Shown here one piece after another: positions 1 through 7,290 of a DNA stretch of 34,671 nt (positions are counted from its first letter, which is position 1; the number at the start of each line of letters is the position of its first letter). Location: NCBI RefSeq assembly GCF_029263155.1, contig NZ_JAJCYB010000072.1, positions 1 to 34,671 of the forward strand, read 5' to 3'. The notes under the pieces are model-generated. The model was not told the origin of the DNA. It did no database searches and was given only the letters and a program-made list of their open reading frames with translations. Made by a program: the position numbers and the translations under genes. This stretch comes from Pseudonocardia sp. (lineage in GTDB: Bacteria; Actinomycetota; Actinomycetes; Mycobacteriales; Pseudonocardiaceae).

Positions 1-65
1 CGCAGATCAACCGGGAATCTTCGCGCATTGGCGGCATGGTGCGCTGCCGAGTGGTTCGGTAACGG

Positions 66-99
66 GAGCCGTGTGACACGAGAGTGTCAAGCACGGTTC
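66..99 (+). ncRNA. Group II intron domain V (catalytic hairpin)
   Basis: Exactly 34 nt. The lower stem 66-73 pairs with 92-99 (one G-U pair) and contains the catalytic AGC triad at 67-69. The upper stem 75-79 pairs with 84-88 and is closed by a GAGA (GNRA) tetraloop at 80-83. A two-base AA bulge at 89-90 sits where the family has its metal-binding bulge. All canonical parts are present, so this domain looks catalytically intact. Confidence 0.9.
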
Positions 100-102
100 T
101 AC

Positions 103-136
103 GAGCGGCGGCGGGTGAGATTCCCGCCGCCGACTC
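103..136 (+). ncRNA. Group II intron domain VI (branch-point hairpin)
   Basis: Nine perfect pairs join 107-115 to 123-131 around a 7-nt loop, and a lower stem pairs 103-106 with 132 and 134-136. This leaves A133 bulged, as expected of the branch-point adenosine used in lariat formation. It lies 4 nt after domain V, as in known group II introns. Confidence 0.85.
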
Positions 137-138
137 AC

Positions 139-258
139 CATGACATGAAGGAACATCCCGGCTGGCAGGTCGTCCTCCACCCCGACCGCCGGGTCGAATG
201 GATCACCCCCACCGGGCACCGGTACTGGACAGAGCCCCACGACTACCGGGACGGCTGA
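139..258 (+). CDS. C-terminal fragment of an HNH endonuclease (13E12/DUF222 type), 3' exon of the intron
   Basis: The frame ending at 258 (TGA) encodes a tail reading HDMKEHPGWQVVLHP followed by WITPTGHRYWTEP. This resembles the end of actinobacterial 13E12-repeat/DUF222 proteins, where an HH-x-x-K-H segment of the HNH motif precedes a Gly-Trp and a W-x-x-P-x-G-x-x-Y tail. Only about 39 residues are present because the intron separates them from the rest of the gene. The family includes many selfish or intron-associated HNH nucleases. The exon start depends on the unresolved splice site. Family assignment rests on a short segment. Confidence 0.6.
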   Translation, partial: HDMKEHPGWQVVLHPDRRVEWITPTGHRYWTEPHDYRDG

Positions 259-401
259 CCACGCCGCCGGCGGACAGCACGGCCGCAGCGGCCGGTCGCG
301 CACCGGCCCACGCCTGGCTCGGTGCCGCCGTCACCCGCCGCGGCCCCACCCCGCCTGCCGAAGGGCATTCGTGGGCAGCCGGCGTTCCTCTCGCCGCCGG
401 C

Positions 402-428
402 CCGTTCCGCGACGACCCTAGGGAACGG
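402..428 (-). terminator. Possible terminator hairpin at the end of the hydrolase gene
   Basis: CCGTTCC at 402-408 is the exact reverse complement of GGAACGG at 422-428, with a 13-nt loop that contains the hydrolase stop codon. There is no T-tract, which is common in actinobacteria. The rest of 259-417 shows no convincing gene. Confidence 0.35.
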
Positions 429-1179
429 TGGCGAGGAACCTCAGCACCGCATCGGCGGTCGCCTCCGGCGCCTCGAGGTGCGGGGCGTGGCCGCAGTCCA
501 GCACCAGCAGCTCCACCGGCCCCGTGGCCAGGTCCCGCACCGCCTCGACGTGCGCCACCGTGCCGTAGGGGTCGTCGGTGCCCTGCACGGCCAACACCGG
601 GCAACGGATGCCGGGCAGGTCGGCACGCAGATCCCACGCCAGGAACGCCGGGTCGAGCCACATGTCGTTCCAGTTCCGGAACGCGGCATCGGGATCGCGG
701 TGCCTGCGGGCCATCCGGGTGCGCAGATCACCGGTGTCGTAGGCGTCGCGGGCCGCGCGCACCCCGCCGAGCCCGAACTCCTCGACGAACACGTGCGGCG
801 CGAGCACGATTAGGCCGTGGACGGGCGCCGTCGCCGCGTGCACCAGCCCGATCGAGGCCCCGTCGCTGTGGCCGACGACGACCGGCTCGTCCAGCCCCAG
901 CGCCTCCCGCAGCGCGGGCACCACGACGACGGCCTCGGTGCGCATGAACTCCGGGGTGCGTGGGGCCTGCGGGGTGTCGGACCATCCGTGGCCCAGCCGC
1001 GAGTACGCCACCGCCCGCCGGCCGGTGGCCTCGGCGATCCGGCGGTGGAAGCCCCGCCACAGCGCGACGGAGCCGAGCCCTTCGTGCAGGAACAGCAGCG
1101 GAGCCAGGTCGGCGGCACCGGGGACGTCGTCGAACTCGACACGCCCACCCGGCACGAGGACGGTGGGAAGATCGGACAC
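418..1179 (-). CDS. Alpha/beta-fold hydrolase
   Basis: The product is 253 aa, a soluble alpha/beta hydrolase of unknown substrate. Visible features are the LHEGLGS oxyanion region near residue 35, the nucleophile elbow GHSDGAS, an acid in GTDDPYG, and the histidine in CGHAPHLE near the C-terminus, giving a complete Ser-Asp-His triad. The GTG at 1179 was chosen because the conserved N-terminus begins just after it and a TACGTT -10 box lies 6 bases upstream, suggesting a leaderless mRNA. The open frame extends further upstream but that part looks non-coding. It is divergent from the decayed VOC gene, only 30 bases away. Homologues act on small esters, lactones or ring-cleavage products; the sequence does not say which. 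Confidence 0.88.
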   Translation of the reverse strand: MSDLPTVLVPGGRVEFDDVPGAADLAPLLFLHEGLGSVALWRGFHRRIAEATGRRAVAYSRLGHGWSDTPQAPRTPEFMRTEAVVVVPALREALGLDEPVVVGHSDGASIGLVHAATAPVHGLIVLAPHVFVEEFGLGGVRAARDAYDTGDLRTRMARRHRDPDAAFRNWNDMWLDPAFLAWDLRADLPGIRCPVLAVQGTDDPYGTVAHVEAVRDLATGPVELLVLDCGHAPHLEAPEATADAVLRFLATVP

Positions 1180-1185
1180 CCGCCG

Positions 1186-1191
1186 AACGTA
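1186..1191 (-). promoter_or_regulatory. -10 box of a probable leaderless promoter for the hydrolase
   Basis: TACGTT on the minus strand lies 6 bases before the GTG at 1179. This spacing would place the transcription start at the start codon. Confidence 0.5.
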
Positions 1192-1209
1192 GCCGCCGCA
1201 GGACCGTCG

Positions 1210-1591
1210 ATGAGTGATCGCCCCCCGGTTCACCTGGCCGTCCCGGGTCGACGACACCGACCGGGGCCTGGCCGAGGGCCGCAGCGCCGAGCACCGGGTG
1301 GACCGGGACCGGCCCCAGCTCGTGACGCACGTCGCCCCGGGGTCGGGGCCGGTCGGGCACAGCGACGTGGACGGCCACCGCGTTCCGGTGCCGCACTTCG
1401 GGCTCGTCCTGGTCGCGGACTTCCACGCCACGGCGCAGCGGCTTCGCGACGCGGGCACGGAGTTCGTCGTCGAGTCCTACCGGCGCTTCGCCGGGGAGCC
1501 GGGGGAGCAGTGGACGATGTTCCTGCTCGACCCGGCGGGCAACGCGCCGGAGTTCACGGCGTTCCGGGACCCGGCGCAGCTGTTCGCGACC
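1210..1591 (+). pseudogene. Decayed VOC (glyoxalase/bleomycin-resistance-like) gene
   Basis: An ATG at 1210 opens MSDRPPVHLAVP, the usual first beta-strand of this VOC family. The homology then moves to another frame at about 1245, where one extra G in CCCGGGTCGAC is the simplest cause. In the second frame it runs VDDTDRGLAEGRSAEH to AFRDPAQLFAT near 1591. Compared with the usual family pattern, the roughly 10-12 residues containing the ARAFYG helix between DDTDR and EGRSAEH are also missing. After LFAT, where relatives stop, the frame runs on to 1645. A frameshift, an internal deletion and a lost stop together indicate a pseudogene. A sequencing error could explain the frameshift but not the deletion. 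Its 3' end overlaps the convergent MmcQ-like gene. Confidence 0.6.
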
Positions 1592-1955
1592 CGTCGAGCT
1601 GCGCCACCAGCTTCCTCGGCGCGATCGTGCGGTAGGCGTCGGTGACGATCTCGGCGATCTCGTCCCAGTCGACCTCGACGTCGAGCCACACCCCCAGCCA
1701 ACCCCGTCCGCCGACATAGGGCGGGCGGAAGAACCGCTCCGGTTCGGCCGCGACCAGCTCCTCCTGCGCGCCGGTCGGGGCGGCGCACCAGAACGCGAGG
1801 CGGTCGTCGTGGTGGTGGTCGGCCAGCGACACGAACACCCGGCCGGACTTCCCGGGCCGGACGAACCACGTCGGCTCGCCGTGGCTGACCCGCTCGGTCA
1901 CCTCCGGCAGCGCCAGGCACAGCGCCCGGAGCCGGACGACCGGACCGTCGGTCAC
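1554..1955 (-). CDS. MmcQ/YjbR family protein
   Basis: The product is 133 aa, close to the family's usual size plus a short tail. It begins VTDGPVVRLRALCLALPEV and shows the family hallmarks: an HGEPTWFV segment, a FWCAAP strand, and the C-terminal signature PPYVGGRGWLGVWLD followed by a DWDEI helix and an AYRTIAPRKLV end. The fold resembles a CyaY-like DNA-binding domain and the function is unknown in the family. The GTG at 1955 is the first start before the conserved region. The last ~20 codons, beyond the conserved KLV, overlap the decayed VOC gene on the other strand, so the C-terminus may have been extended by read-through into that remnant. Confidence 0.85.
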   Translation of the reverse strand: MTDGPVVRLRALCLALPEVTERVSHGEPTWFVRPGKSGRVFVSLADHHHDDRLAFWCAAPTGAQEELVAAEPERFFRPPYVGGRGWLGVWLDVEVDWDEIAEIVTDAYRTIAPRKLVAQLDGSRTAAPGPGTP

Positions 1956-2086
1956 GGCTTCACCTCGGGACGGTGGTTGCTCAGCGACCTCACGGTGCCC
2001 TCCTCGTCGGTGACGGCGCAACGCCGCGAGCCGCGGGAGCGGTGCCGTCCATCGGGTCAGCATCGCACCGGACCCCGACAGCCACC

Positions 2087-2092
2087 TACGAT
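2087..2092 (+). promoter_or_regulatory. -10 box of a probable leaderless promoter for the SpoIIE phosphatase
   Basis: TACGAT lies 7 bases before the GTG at 2100 and no Shine-Dalgarno sequence precedes that GTG. Confidence 0.5.
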
Positions 2093-2099
2093 CACCTCC

Positions 2100-4457
2100 G
2101 TGCAGCGATCCGGCGACCTGACGGCCGGGATCGTGGACGAGCTCCCGATCGGGGTGTTCGCGCTCGACGGCGCCGGCACCGTCCTGCTCTGGAACCGCGC
2201 GGCCGAGCGGCTCACCGGCTGGGGCTGCGCGGACCTGCTCGGTCACCCGCTCGTCGACGCCCCGCTCGACCGGCCCAGCATGGACCGGGTCTTCGACGAG
2301 CTCGCGGCGGGCCGCGGATTCACCGGCCGTTTCCCGGCGCTGGACGCCGCCGGACCCACGCTGTACTTCCGGGCCGTCCCGTGCACGGGGCCCGGCGCCA
2401 CGGTGCTCGGCGTGCTGCAGGACGTCGCCGACTCCCGCGCGGGCGACGAGGCGTTCGCCCTGCTCGACGCGCTGTGGGAGAGCGCCCCGGTGGGCCTGGC
2501 CTACTTCGACACCGCGCTGCGCTACCGCCGTGTCAACCACGCGGTGCTCGACATCGACGGCGGCACCGTCGACGAGCGGCTGGGGCGCACGCTCGAGGAC
2601 GTCCACGGGCCGACCGGAGCGGCCGTCGCCGCCGAGCTGAAGCAGGTACTCGACACCGGCCGGCCGCGGGTCGACGTGCCGATGCGCGGGCGGCTCTGGC
2701 ACGGCGAGGGACCGCCGCAGGAGTGGCGGATGAACATCTACCCGGTGCACGCACCCGACGGGTCCCTGGTCGGGGTGGGCCTCGTCGTCGTCGACGTCAC
2801 CGCGGCCGAGCGCTCCCGGCGCGACCTGGCCCGCGCGGCCGCCCAGCGCGAGCACGCCCTCAACCGCTACCAGAGCCTGATCGAGGCCACGAGCGCCGCC
2901 GTCTGGGTCCGCGAGGTGGACGGCACCGCACACCGTGACGCGCCGGGCCTGCGGGCGATCACCGGACAGAGCGTGGCGGAGATGCGCGGCTGGGGATTCC
3001 TCGACGCGGTGCACCCCAATCACCGCGGCGCCTGGCGCACCGCGTGGGAGCAGGCGGTGTCGGCCGATCCCGCGGAGGTGTTCACCCGGGTCTACCGCCT
3101 GCGCACCGCGGGCGGCGGGTACCGCTGGTTCCGCACCCGGGCGGTGCCGGTGCGCACCGAGGGCCGCGTCGCGCAGTGGGTGGGCACCGAGACCGACATC
3201 GACGACGGCATGCGCGCCCGCGACCGGCTCGACCTGCTCGCCCAGGCGACGTTCGCGATGAACGCGGCCACCGAGCCCGACGGTGAGCTGGCCGCACTGG
3301 CCGACACCCTGGTGCCGGAGTTCGCCGACGTGTGCCGCGTCTACCTGGTCGACCAGCCGCGGGCAGCCGGGTCGGTCACCGGGCGACGCTCGATCGTGCG
3401 GACCGCGGCGGGTCTGGCGGAGTCGCCGATGACCGACCCCCGGTTCGTTTTCGGCCCGGCCCACCCCATCGCGCGCTGCGTGCGCACCGCGGCACCGGTG
3501 CTCGCCGAGACCCCGACGGTCGGGGTGCGGGACTGGCACCCGACCGACGAGATGGAGCGCTGGGGACTGGCGGTCGACGCGCACTCGGTCCTGGTCGCGC
3601 CCGTGCTCTCCGGAGGCGCGGTCGTGGCGGCGCTGCTGTTCATCGGGTGCGCCGACCGGCCCCGCTACACCGAGGACGACCTCGGGCTCGTCGGGGAGCT
3701 GGGGGTACGCGCGTCGGCGGCCGTGGAGAAGGCGGTGGCGTTCCACCAGAGCCGGCAGGTCGCGATGGCGTTGCAGAGCGCGATGCTGTCCGAGCCGACG
3801 TCGGTGCCGGGGTGCGAGATCGAGGCGCGTTACCTGCCGGCCGCCGCGGGCCTGGCCATCGGCGGCGACTGGTTCGACGCGTTCCCGCTGCCCGGCGGGG
3901 AACTGGCCGTCGGCGTCGGGGACGTCGCGGGGCACGACCTCCCCGCGGCGGCCACGATGGGCCAGCTGCGCAGCATGCTGCGGGCGCTGGCCGACGGCAC
4001 CTGCCCGCCGTCGACCGTGGTGTCGCGGCTGGACCGGGTGGCCACCCGCCTGGGGGTCACCCGGTTCACCACGCTCGTGCACGGGCACCTCGTGCGCGAC
4101 GCCGGGCGCACCGTGTTCCGCTGGTCCAACGCCGGGCACCCGCCACCGGTGCTCGTCTCGCCCGCCGGCGAGCCGTGCTTCCTCACCGGGGAGGTCGGCA
4201 TCGTCCTCGGGGTCGCCCCCGACCTGCCGCGCCGCGACAGCGAGGTGGACGTGCCGCCGGGGTCCACCCTGCTGCTCTACACCGACGGGCTGGCCGAGCA
4301 GCGCCGCGACCCCGACGATCGGGCCGCGGCCGAGCTGCTGGAGCTGGTCCGGACGCACGCCCACCGGCCGCTGGGCGAGTTCTGCGACCATCTCGTGCGC
4401 GGCACGTCCGCCGACACCGACGACGACATCGCGGTGCTGGCGGTGCGCCTCACATGA
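2100..4457 (+). CDS. Multi-sensor PP2C/SpoIIE-family serine phosphatase (PAS-PAS-PAS-GAF-SpoIIE)
   Basis: The product is 785 aa and cytoplasmic, with no membrane segment. Residues ~10-105, 115-240 and 255-375 are three PAS-like domains. Residues ~385-550 are a GAF domain. Residues ~565-783 are a SpoIIE-type PP2C phosphatase with the metal-binding motifs GGDWFDAF and GDVAGHD, a LLYTDGLAE strand and a terminal DDDIAVLAVRL. Such proteins usually dephosphorylate an anti-anti-sigma (STAS) factor and so release a stress sigma factor; the partner is not in this window. The GTG at 2100 begins the first PAS domain. The stop overlaps the next gene's ATG (ATGA), implying translational coupling. PAS ligands cannot be read from the sequence. 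Confidence 0.9.
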   Translation: MQRSGDLTAGIVDELPIGVFALDGAGTVLLWNRAAERLTGWGCADLLGHPLVDAPLDRPSMDRVFDELAAGRGFTGRFPALDAAGPTLYFRAVPCTGPGATVLGVLQDVADSRAGDEAFALLDALWESAPVGLAYFDTALRYRRVNHAVLDIDGGTVDERLGRTLEDVHGPTGAAVAAELKQVLDTGRPRVDVPMRGRLWHGEGPPQEWRMNIYPVHAPDGSLVGVGLVVVDVTAAERSRRDLARAAAQREHALNRYQSLIEATSAAVWVREVDGTAHRDAPGLRAITGQSVAEMRGWGFLDAVHPNHRGAWRTAWEQAVSADPAEVFTRVYRLRTAGGGYRWFRTRAVPVRTEGRVAQWVGTETDIDDGMRARDRLDLLAQATFAMNAATEPDGELAALADTLVPEFADVCRVYLVDQPRAAGSVTGRRSIVRTAAGLAESPMTDPRFVFGPAHPIARCVRTAAPVLAETPTVGVRDWHPTDEMERWGLAVDAHSVLVAPVLSGGAVVAALLFIGCADRPRYTEDDLGLVGELGVRASAAVEKAVAFHQSRQVAMALQSAMLSEPTSVPGCEIEARYLPAAAGLAIGGDWFDAFPLPGGELAVGVGDVAGHDLPAAATMGQLRSMLRALADGTCPPSTVVSRLDRVATRLGVTRFTTLVHGHLVRDAGRTVFRWSNAGHPPPVLVSPAGEPCFLTGEVGIVLGVAPDLPRRDSEVDVPPGSTLLLYTDGLAEQRRDPDDRAAAELLELVRTHAHRPLGEFCDHLVRGTSADTDDDIAVLAVRLT

Positions 4458-5077
4458 CGCAGGCCGAGCTGGTGGCCCGAGCCGCGGGCCTGGCCGGGTC
4501 GGGCCGGGCGGTGCTGGGCGTGGCGGGCAGCCCGGGGTCGGGCAAGTCGACACTGGTCGCGGCCCTGCTGGCCGCGCTGCGCCGGGAACTGGGCCCCGAC
4601 GCCGTCGCGCACGTCCCGATGGACGGGTTCCACCTCGCCGACGCCGAGCTGGCCCGGCTCGGGCGGGCCGGGCGCAAGGGCGCGCCCGACACGTTCGACG
4701 TCGGCGGCTACCTGGCGCTGCTGCGCCGGATCCGGGCCGGGTCCGGGGACACGATCTACGCGCCGGCGTTCGAGCGGGACCTCGAACAGGCACTGGCCGG
4801 GGCGATCCCCGTCCCGCCGTCCACGCGGCTGGTGCTCACCGAGGGCAACTACCTGCTCCTCGACGAGCCCGGCTGGCGCGACGTGCGCGCCGAGCTGGAC
4901 GAGGTGTGGTTCTGCGACCTGCGAGCCGACGTCCGGCTGGACCGGCTGATCGCCCGGCACGTGCGGTTCGGCAAGACCCCGGAGCAGGCCGCCGCGTGGG
5001 TCGATGCGGTCGACGAGCCGAACGCGGCGCGCATCGAGGCCACGCGCCCCCGGGCCGACCTGATCGTCGCCGTCTAA
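4454..5077 (+). CDS. Nucleoside/nucleotide kinase family protein (P-loop, uridine/pantothenate-kinase-like)
   Basis: The product is 207 aa. A Walker A motif GSPGSGKST lies at residues ~26-34, an MDGFHLAD segment follows at ~56, and a TEGNYLLLDEPGW segment carries the acidic core. This is the arrangement of the uridine kinase/PanK-like family that includes YggC/FrcK-type sugar kinases. The likely reaction is ATP-dependent phosphorylation of a small sugar, nucleoside or pantothenate-like substrate. The exact substrate is not predictable. The ATG overlaps the SpoIIE stop codon. The gene is convergent with the MerR gene, and the two stop codons overlap. Confidence 0.85.
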   Translation: MTQAELVARAAGLAGSGRAVLGVAGSPGSGKSTLVAALLAALRRELGPDAVAHVPMDGFHLADAELARLGRAGRKGAPDTFDVGGYLALLRRIRAGSGDTIYAPAFERDLEQALAGAIPVPPSTRLVLTEGNYLLLDEPGWRDVRAELDEVWFCDLRADVRLDRLIARHVRFGKTPEQAAAWVDAVDEPNAARIEATRPRADLIVAV

Positions 5078-5808
5078 CGCAGGGTGCCGGCGTACACGGC
5101 GATCGCGTCGCGGAGGTACACCGCCAGACCGGGGGCGTGGGCGTCGATGCCGGCGGTGAAGCGCTCGTCGTCGACGTAGAGCCGGCCCAGGCCCACGTAG
5201 GCGTCGGGGCCGGGCGTCCAGAAGTGGCTGACCCACGCGTGGTGGCGGGCGATCACCGCCTGCACCGCCGGGGCGTCGACGGTCGCGCCGCTCGCCATCA
5301 GGGCCGCGAGGTCGCGGTGGACGCCGTCGCCCTCGCCGCGCACCCCGCGCGCGGTGTCGGCGTCCCAGGACGCGGCGCGGCGCTGGGCCGCCACGGCCTG
5401 CTCGCCGTAGAGCTCGCGGGCCTGCGCGGCGTACGGGTCGTCGGCGAAGCCGGCGAACATCTCCTCGGCGGGCACGGCGGCACCGTCCTGTCTCTCGTCG
5501 ATGGTGCGGGCCACGGTCTCGGCCAGCCGTGTGAGCCGGGCCGCCTCGGCCAGCAGGCGCCGGTGGTGGCGGCGCAGCGCGGCCGTCTCGTCGGCGCCGT
5601 CGAGCACCTGGGCGATGTCGGTCAGGCCCAGCCCCAGCTCGCGCAACAGCATGATGTGCTGCAGCCGCTGCAGCTGCGGACGCTCGTAGAAGCGCAGCCC
5701 ACCGGGCCCGGTACGGGCCGGTGGGAGCAGGCCGACGTGGTCGTAGTGGCGCAGGGTGCGGGAGCTGACCCGGGCCATCCGGGCCACCTCCGCGGTCGAC
5801 CAGCGCAT
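5074..5808 (-). CDS. MerR-family regulator with TipAS drug-sensing domain
   Basis: The product is 244 aa. Residues 1-70 form a MerR winged helix (STAEVARMARVSSRTLRHYD, then GLLPPAR and LRFYE). A long dimerisation helix follows (~75-120), then a TipAS-like all-alpha domain with an EEMFAGF start and a HHAWVSHFW segment, as in the thiostrepton-responsive TipA family. Members twist promoter DNA to activate transcription after binding a hydrophobic ligand or antibiotic. The ATG at 5808 is preferred: the MerR domain starts there, and TACGGT lies 7 bases upstream, so the mRNA is probably leaderless. A perfect palindrome at 5826-5840 lies just behind that promoter, so autoregulation is likely. The ligand is unknown. 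Confidence 0.88.
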   Translation of the reverse strand: MRWSTAEVARMARVSSRTLRHYDHVGLLPPARTGPGGLRFYERPQLQRLQHIMLLRELGLGLTDIAQVLDGADETAALRRHHRRLLAEAARLTRLAETVARTIDERQDGAAVPAEEMFAGFADDPYAAQARELYGEQAVAAQRRAASWDADTARGVRGEGDGVHRDLAALMASGATVDAPAVQAVIARHHAWVSHFWTPGPDAYVGLGRLYVDDERFTAGIDAHAPGLAVYLRDAIAVYAGTLR

Positions 5809-5815
5809 GCGCCCG

Positions 5816-5821
5816 ACCGTA
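5816..5821 (-). promoter_or_regulatory. -10 box of a probable leaderless promoter for the MerR gene
   Basis: On the minus strand TACGGT lies 7 bases before the ATG at 5808, directly downstream of the palindromic operator. Confidence 0.5.
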
Positions 5822-5825
5822 GGGG

Positions 5826-5840
5826 TTGACGCTGCGTCAA
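5826..5840. promoter_or_regulatory. Palindromic operator, probably for the MerR-TipAS regulator
   Basis: TTGACGC and GCGTCAA flank a single central base, a perfect 15-bp palindrome. It sits just upstream of the MerR gene's -10 box, where MerR proteins bind, and overlaps the stop codon of the DUF3500 gene (5837-5839). One half may also supply -35 hexamer bases. Confidence 0.6.
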
Positions 5841-6985
5841 GCGCTCCGGTCGTCGGTGTGGTGCCGGTCACGGTGGGCGGCGAGGACGTCGAGGCCGAAG
5901 TCGGCCTCCGGGTCGCGCCACACCGAGTGGGCGTGGTTGACCTGGCGCTGCGTGTTGTCCCACTCCAGCAGCAGCCGCGGGCCCTGCAGGCGGTAGTAGT
6001 GCGGCTCGCCGGGGGCCGTGCCGCCCGCCCAGGCGAGGTGCACGGCGTCGAGCGCGGCCTCGTCGGCGTAGGAGGGGGCGAGCCCGTCGGGGACCCGGCC
6101 GAGGTAGGTGTCCAGCACGGCGCGCAGCAGGGCGCGCTGCCCCGCGTCGAGCGCGGAGGCGGGGACGCCCTTGGGCGCGGTCGTGAGCGCGAGCGCGCGG
6201 TGGTCGGCGGCGTCGAGCCCGGCGTTCTCGTCGATGGCGTCGCTGGCCCGCTGCAGCGTCGCCTGCTCGGCCGGGTCGGTGAACGCCCCGCGCCACACCC
6301 CGGCCAGCGGGACCACCTCGTCCCCGTCGGAGACCCGGGTGCGGTTGGCGCCGACGATGTCCGACGGCGCGCGGGGCAGCAGCACCGCGCGGGCGGCGAG
6401 CTCGGGGTCCAGCGACCCGACCAGCTCGCGGGCGAGGTCCTCGACGGCGCCGAGCGGGCGCAGCGTCGCCCCGCCCAGCAGCGGCGAGGTGGCCGGGTCG
6501 GCGCCCAGGAACAGCGGCGTCACCGCGACGACCCGGCCGTCGACGACGAGCATGTTCACCGAGACGTGGTGCCCGCCGAAGCGCCACGCCCACGGACGCG
6601 CACCGCCGGGCTCACCGAAGACGCGCAGGTAGTACAGGCCGGGGTCGCGGCCGCGCTCCCGTCCCCATGTGGCGACGAAGCCCTCCGTGCGGTCCAGCAC
6701 GTTCTCCAGGCCCATGACCGTGGCGACGGTGCCGTACGCGGCCGCGGACAGCCCGCTCGCGACCAGCGCCATCGCCAGGCGCTGCTGGGCCGGGCGCTGG
6801 TCGTGCATCGTGAGGCCGCCGTGGTCGGTGGGCGTGTAGAACCAGCGCAGCCGCTCGTCGTCGCCCTCCCCGCCGGGCGCCGGGCCACGTGCGGGTACCG
6901 CCTGGGCGGGGGTGAGCGACTCCAGCCACGCGGTCGCCGCCGCGGCCATCGCGGTGGCGACATCCCGGCGCACGTCGGTGGGCAT
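5837..6985 (-). CDS. DUF3500 domain-containing protein
   Basis: The product is 382 aa and lacks a signal peptide or membrane segments. It matches the DUF3500 pattern: an LRWFYTPTDHGGLTM segment near residue 46, a central WAWRFGGHHVSVNM, a TPLFLGADPA segment, and a C-terminal HYYRLQGPRLLLEWDNTQ with NHAHSVWRDP. The family is widespread but its activity is unknown; the several His, Asp and Glu clusters suggest metal binding, which is inference. The ATG at 6985 has a TAGAGT box 6 bases upstream. The MerR-TipAS gene lies 28 bases downstream on the same strand, so the two may be co-transcribed as well as separately initiated. Confidence 0.85.
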   Translation of the reverse strand: MPTDVRRDVATAMAAAATAWLESLTPAQAVPARGPAPGGEGDDERLRWFYTPTDHGGLTMHDQRPAQQRLAMALVASGLSAAAYGTVATVMGLENVLDRTEGFVATWGRERGRDPGLYYLRVFGEPGGARPWAWRFGGHHVSVNMLVVDGRVVAVTPLFLGADPATSPLLGGATLRPLGAVEDLARELVGSLDPELAARAVLLPRAPSDIVGANRTRVSDGDEVVPLAGVWRGAFTDPAEQATLQRASDAIDENAGLDAADHRALALTTAPKGVPASALDAGQRALLRAVLDTYLGRVPDGLAPSYADEAALDAVHLAWAGGTAPGEPHYYRLQGPRLLLEWDNTQRQVNHAHSVWRDPEADFGLDVLAAHRDRHHTDDRSA

Positions 6986-6991
6986 CCCCGA

Positions 6992-6997
6992 ACTCTA
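6992..6997 (-). promoter_or_regulatory. -10 box of a probable leaderless promoter for the DUF3500 gene
   Basis: TAGAGT on the minus strand lies 6 bases before the ATG at 6985. Confidence 0.45.
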
Positions 6998-7033
6998 GTG
7001 CGGCGGTTCCGTGACCCCGGTGCGGTCACCGCG

Positions 7034-7246
7034 TCAGCGGGGCCGGCCCATGGTGATCTCGCAGCGGATCGCGCCCGCGTCCAGCCCGGTGAGGTCCGCG
7101 ATCAGGGAGCGCGCCGCGTCGTCGGCGTCGGTCATGGCGAGCACGGTCGTGGCGGCCTCGATCTCTGGGACGTACAGGACGATCCGCCGGTCCGCGGGCC
7201 ACGCGAGGACCTCCCAGGTGTGTTCGCGGGCCGCCACCGTCGCCAC
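7034..7246 (-). CDS. Small HicB-like protein (hypothetical)
   Basis: The product is 70 aa, starting at GTG 7246. The pattern TWEVLAWPADRRIVLYVPEI, then ATTVLAMTDADDAARSLIADLTG, resembles the HicB/UPF0150 antitoxin fold: two strands, a PEI-like segment, then a helix of DEA..A..LI type. No HicA toxin or DNA-binding tail accompanies it. It may therefore be a solitary partially degraded HicB protein, or one of the many actinobacterial stand-alone members of this fold. Codon use resembles the neighbours and no overlapping gene competes. The function is unknown. Confidence 0.6.
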   Translation of the reverse strand: MATVAAREHTWEVLAWPADRRIVLYVPEIEAATTVLAMTDADDAARSLIADLTGLDAGAIRCEITMGRPR

Positions 7247-7290
7247 GGTAGTCCCGAACCGGGCCGGACCGTCGCACGCCCGGCCACCCG

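Larger units (their letters stand above)
1..138 (+). mobile_element. 3' end of a group II intron (domains V-VI), rest outside the window
   Basis: A 34-nt domain V at 66-99 is followed directly by a domain VI hairpin at 103-136 with a bulged adenosine, the branch point of group II introns. The bases before 66 would be the end of domain IV and the joining segments. No maturase/reverse transcriptase codons are visible here, so any intron-encoded protein must lie upstream of base 1. The 3' splice site is uncertain: group II introns end in AY, so AC at 137-138 or AT at 140-141 both fit. The downstream reading frame continues as the end of an HNH nuclease gene, showing that the intron interrupts that gene. 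Confidence 0.85.

Noticed and set aside
198..947. Long Arg/Pro/Ala-rich open frame on the plus strand
   Set aside because: It overlaps the clear hydrolase gene and has the composition of a GC-rich shadow frame.
7034..7246. Complete HicAB toxin-antitoxin pair
   Set aside because: Neither neighbour is a small HicA-like protein.
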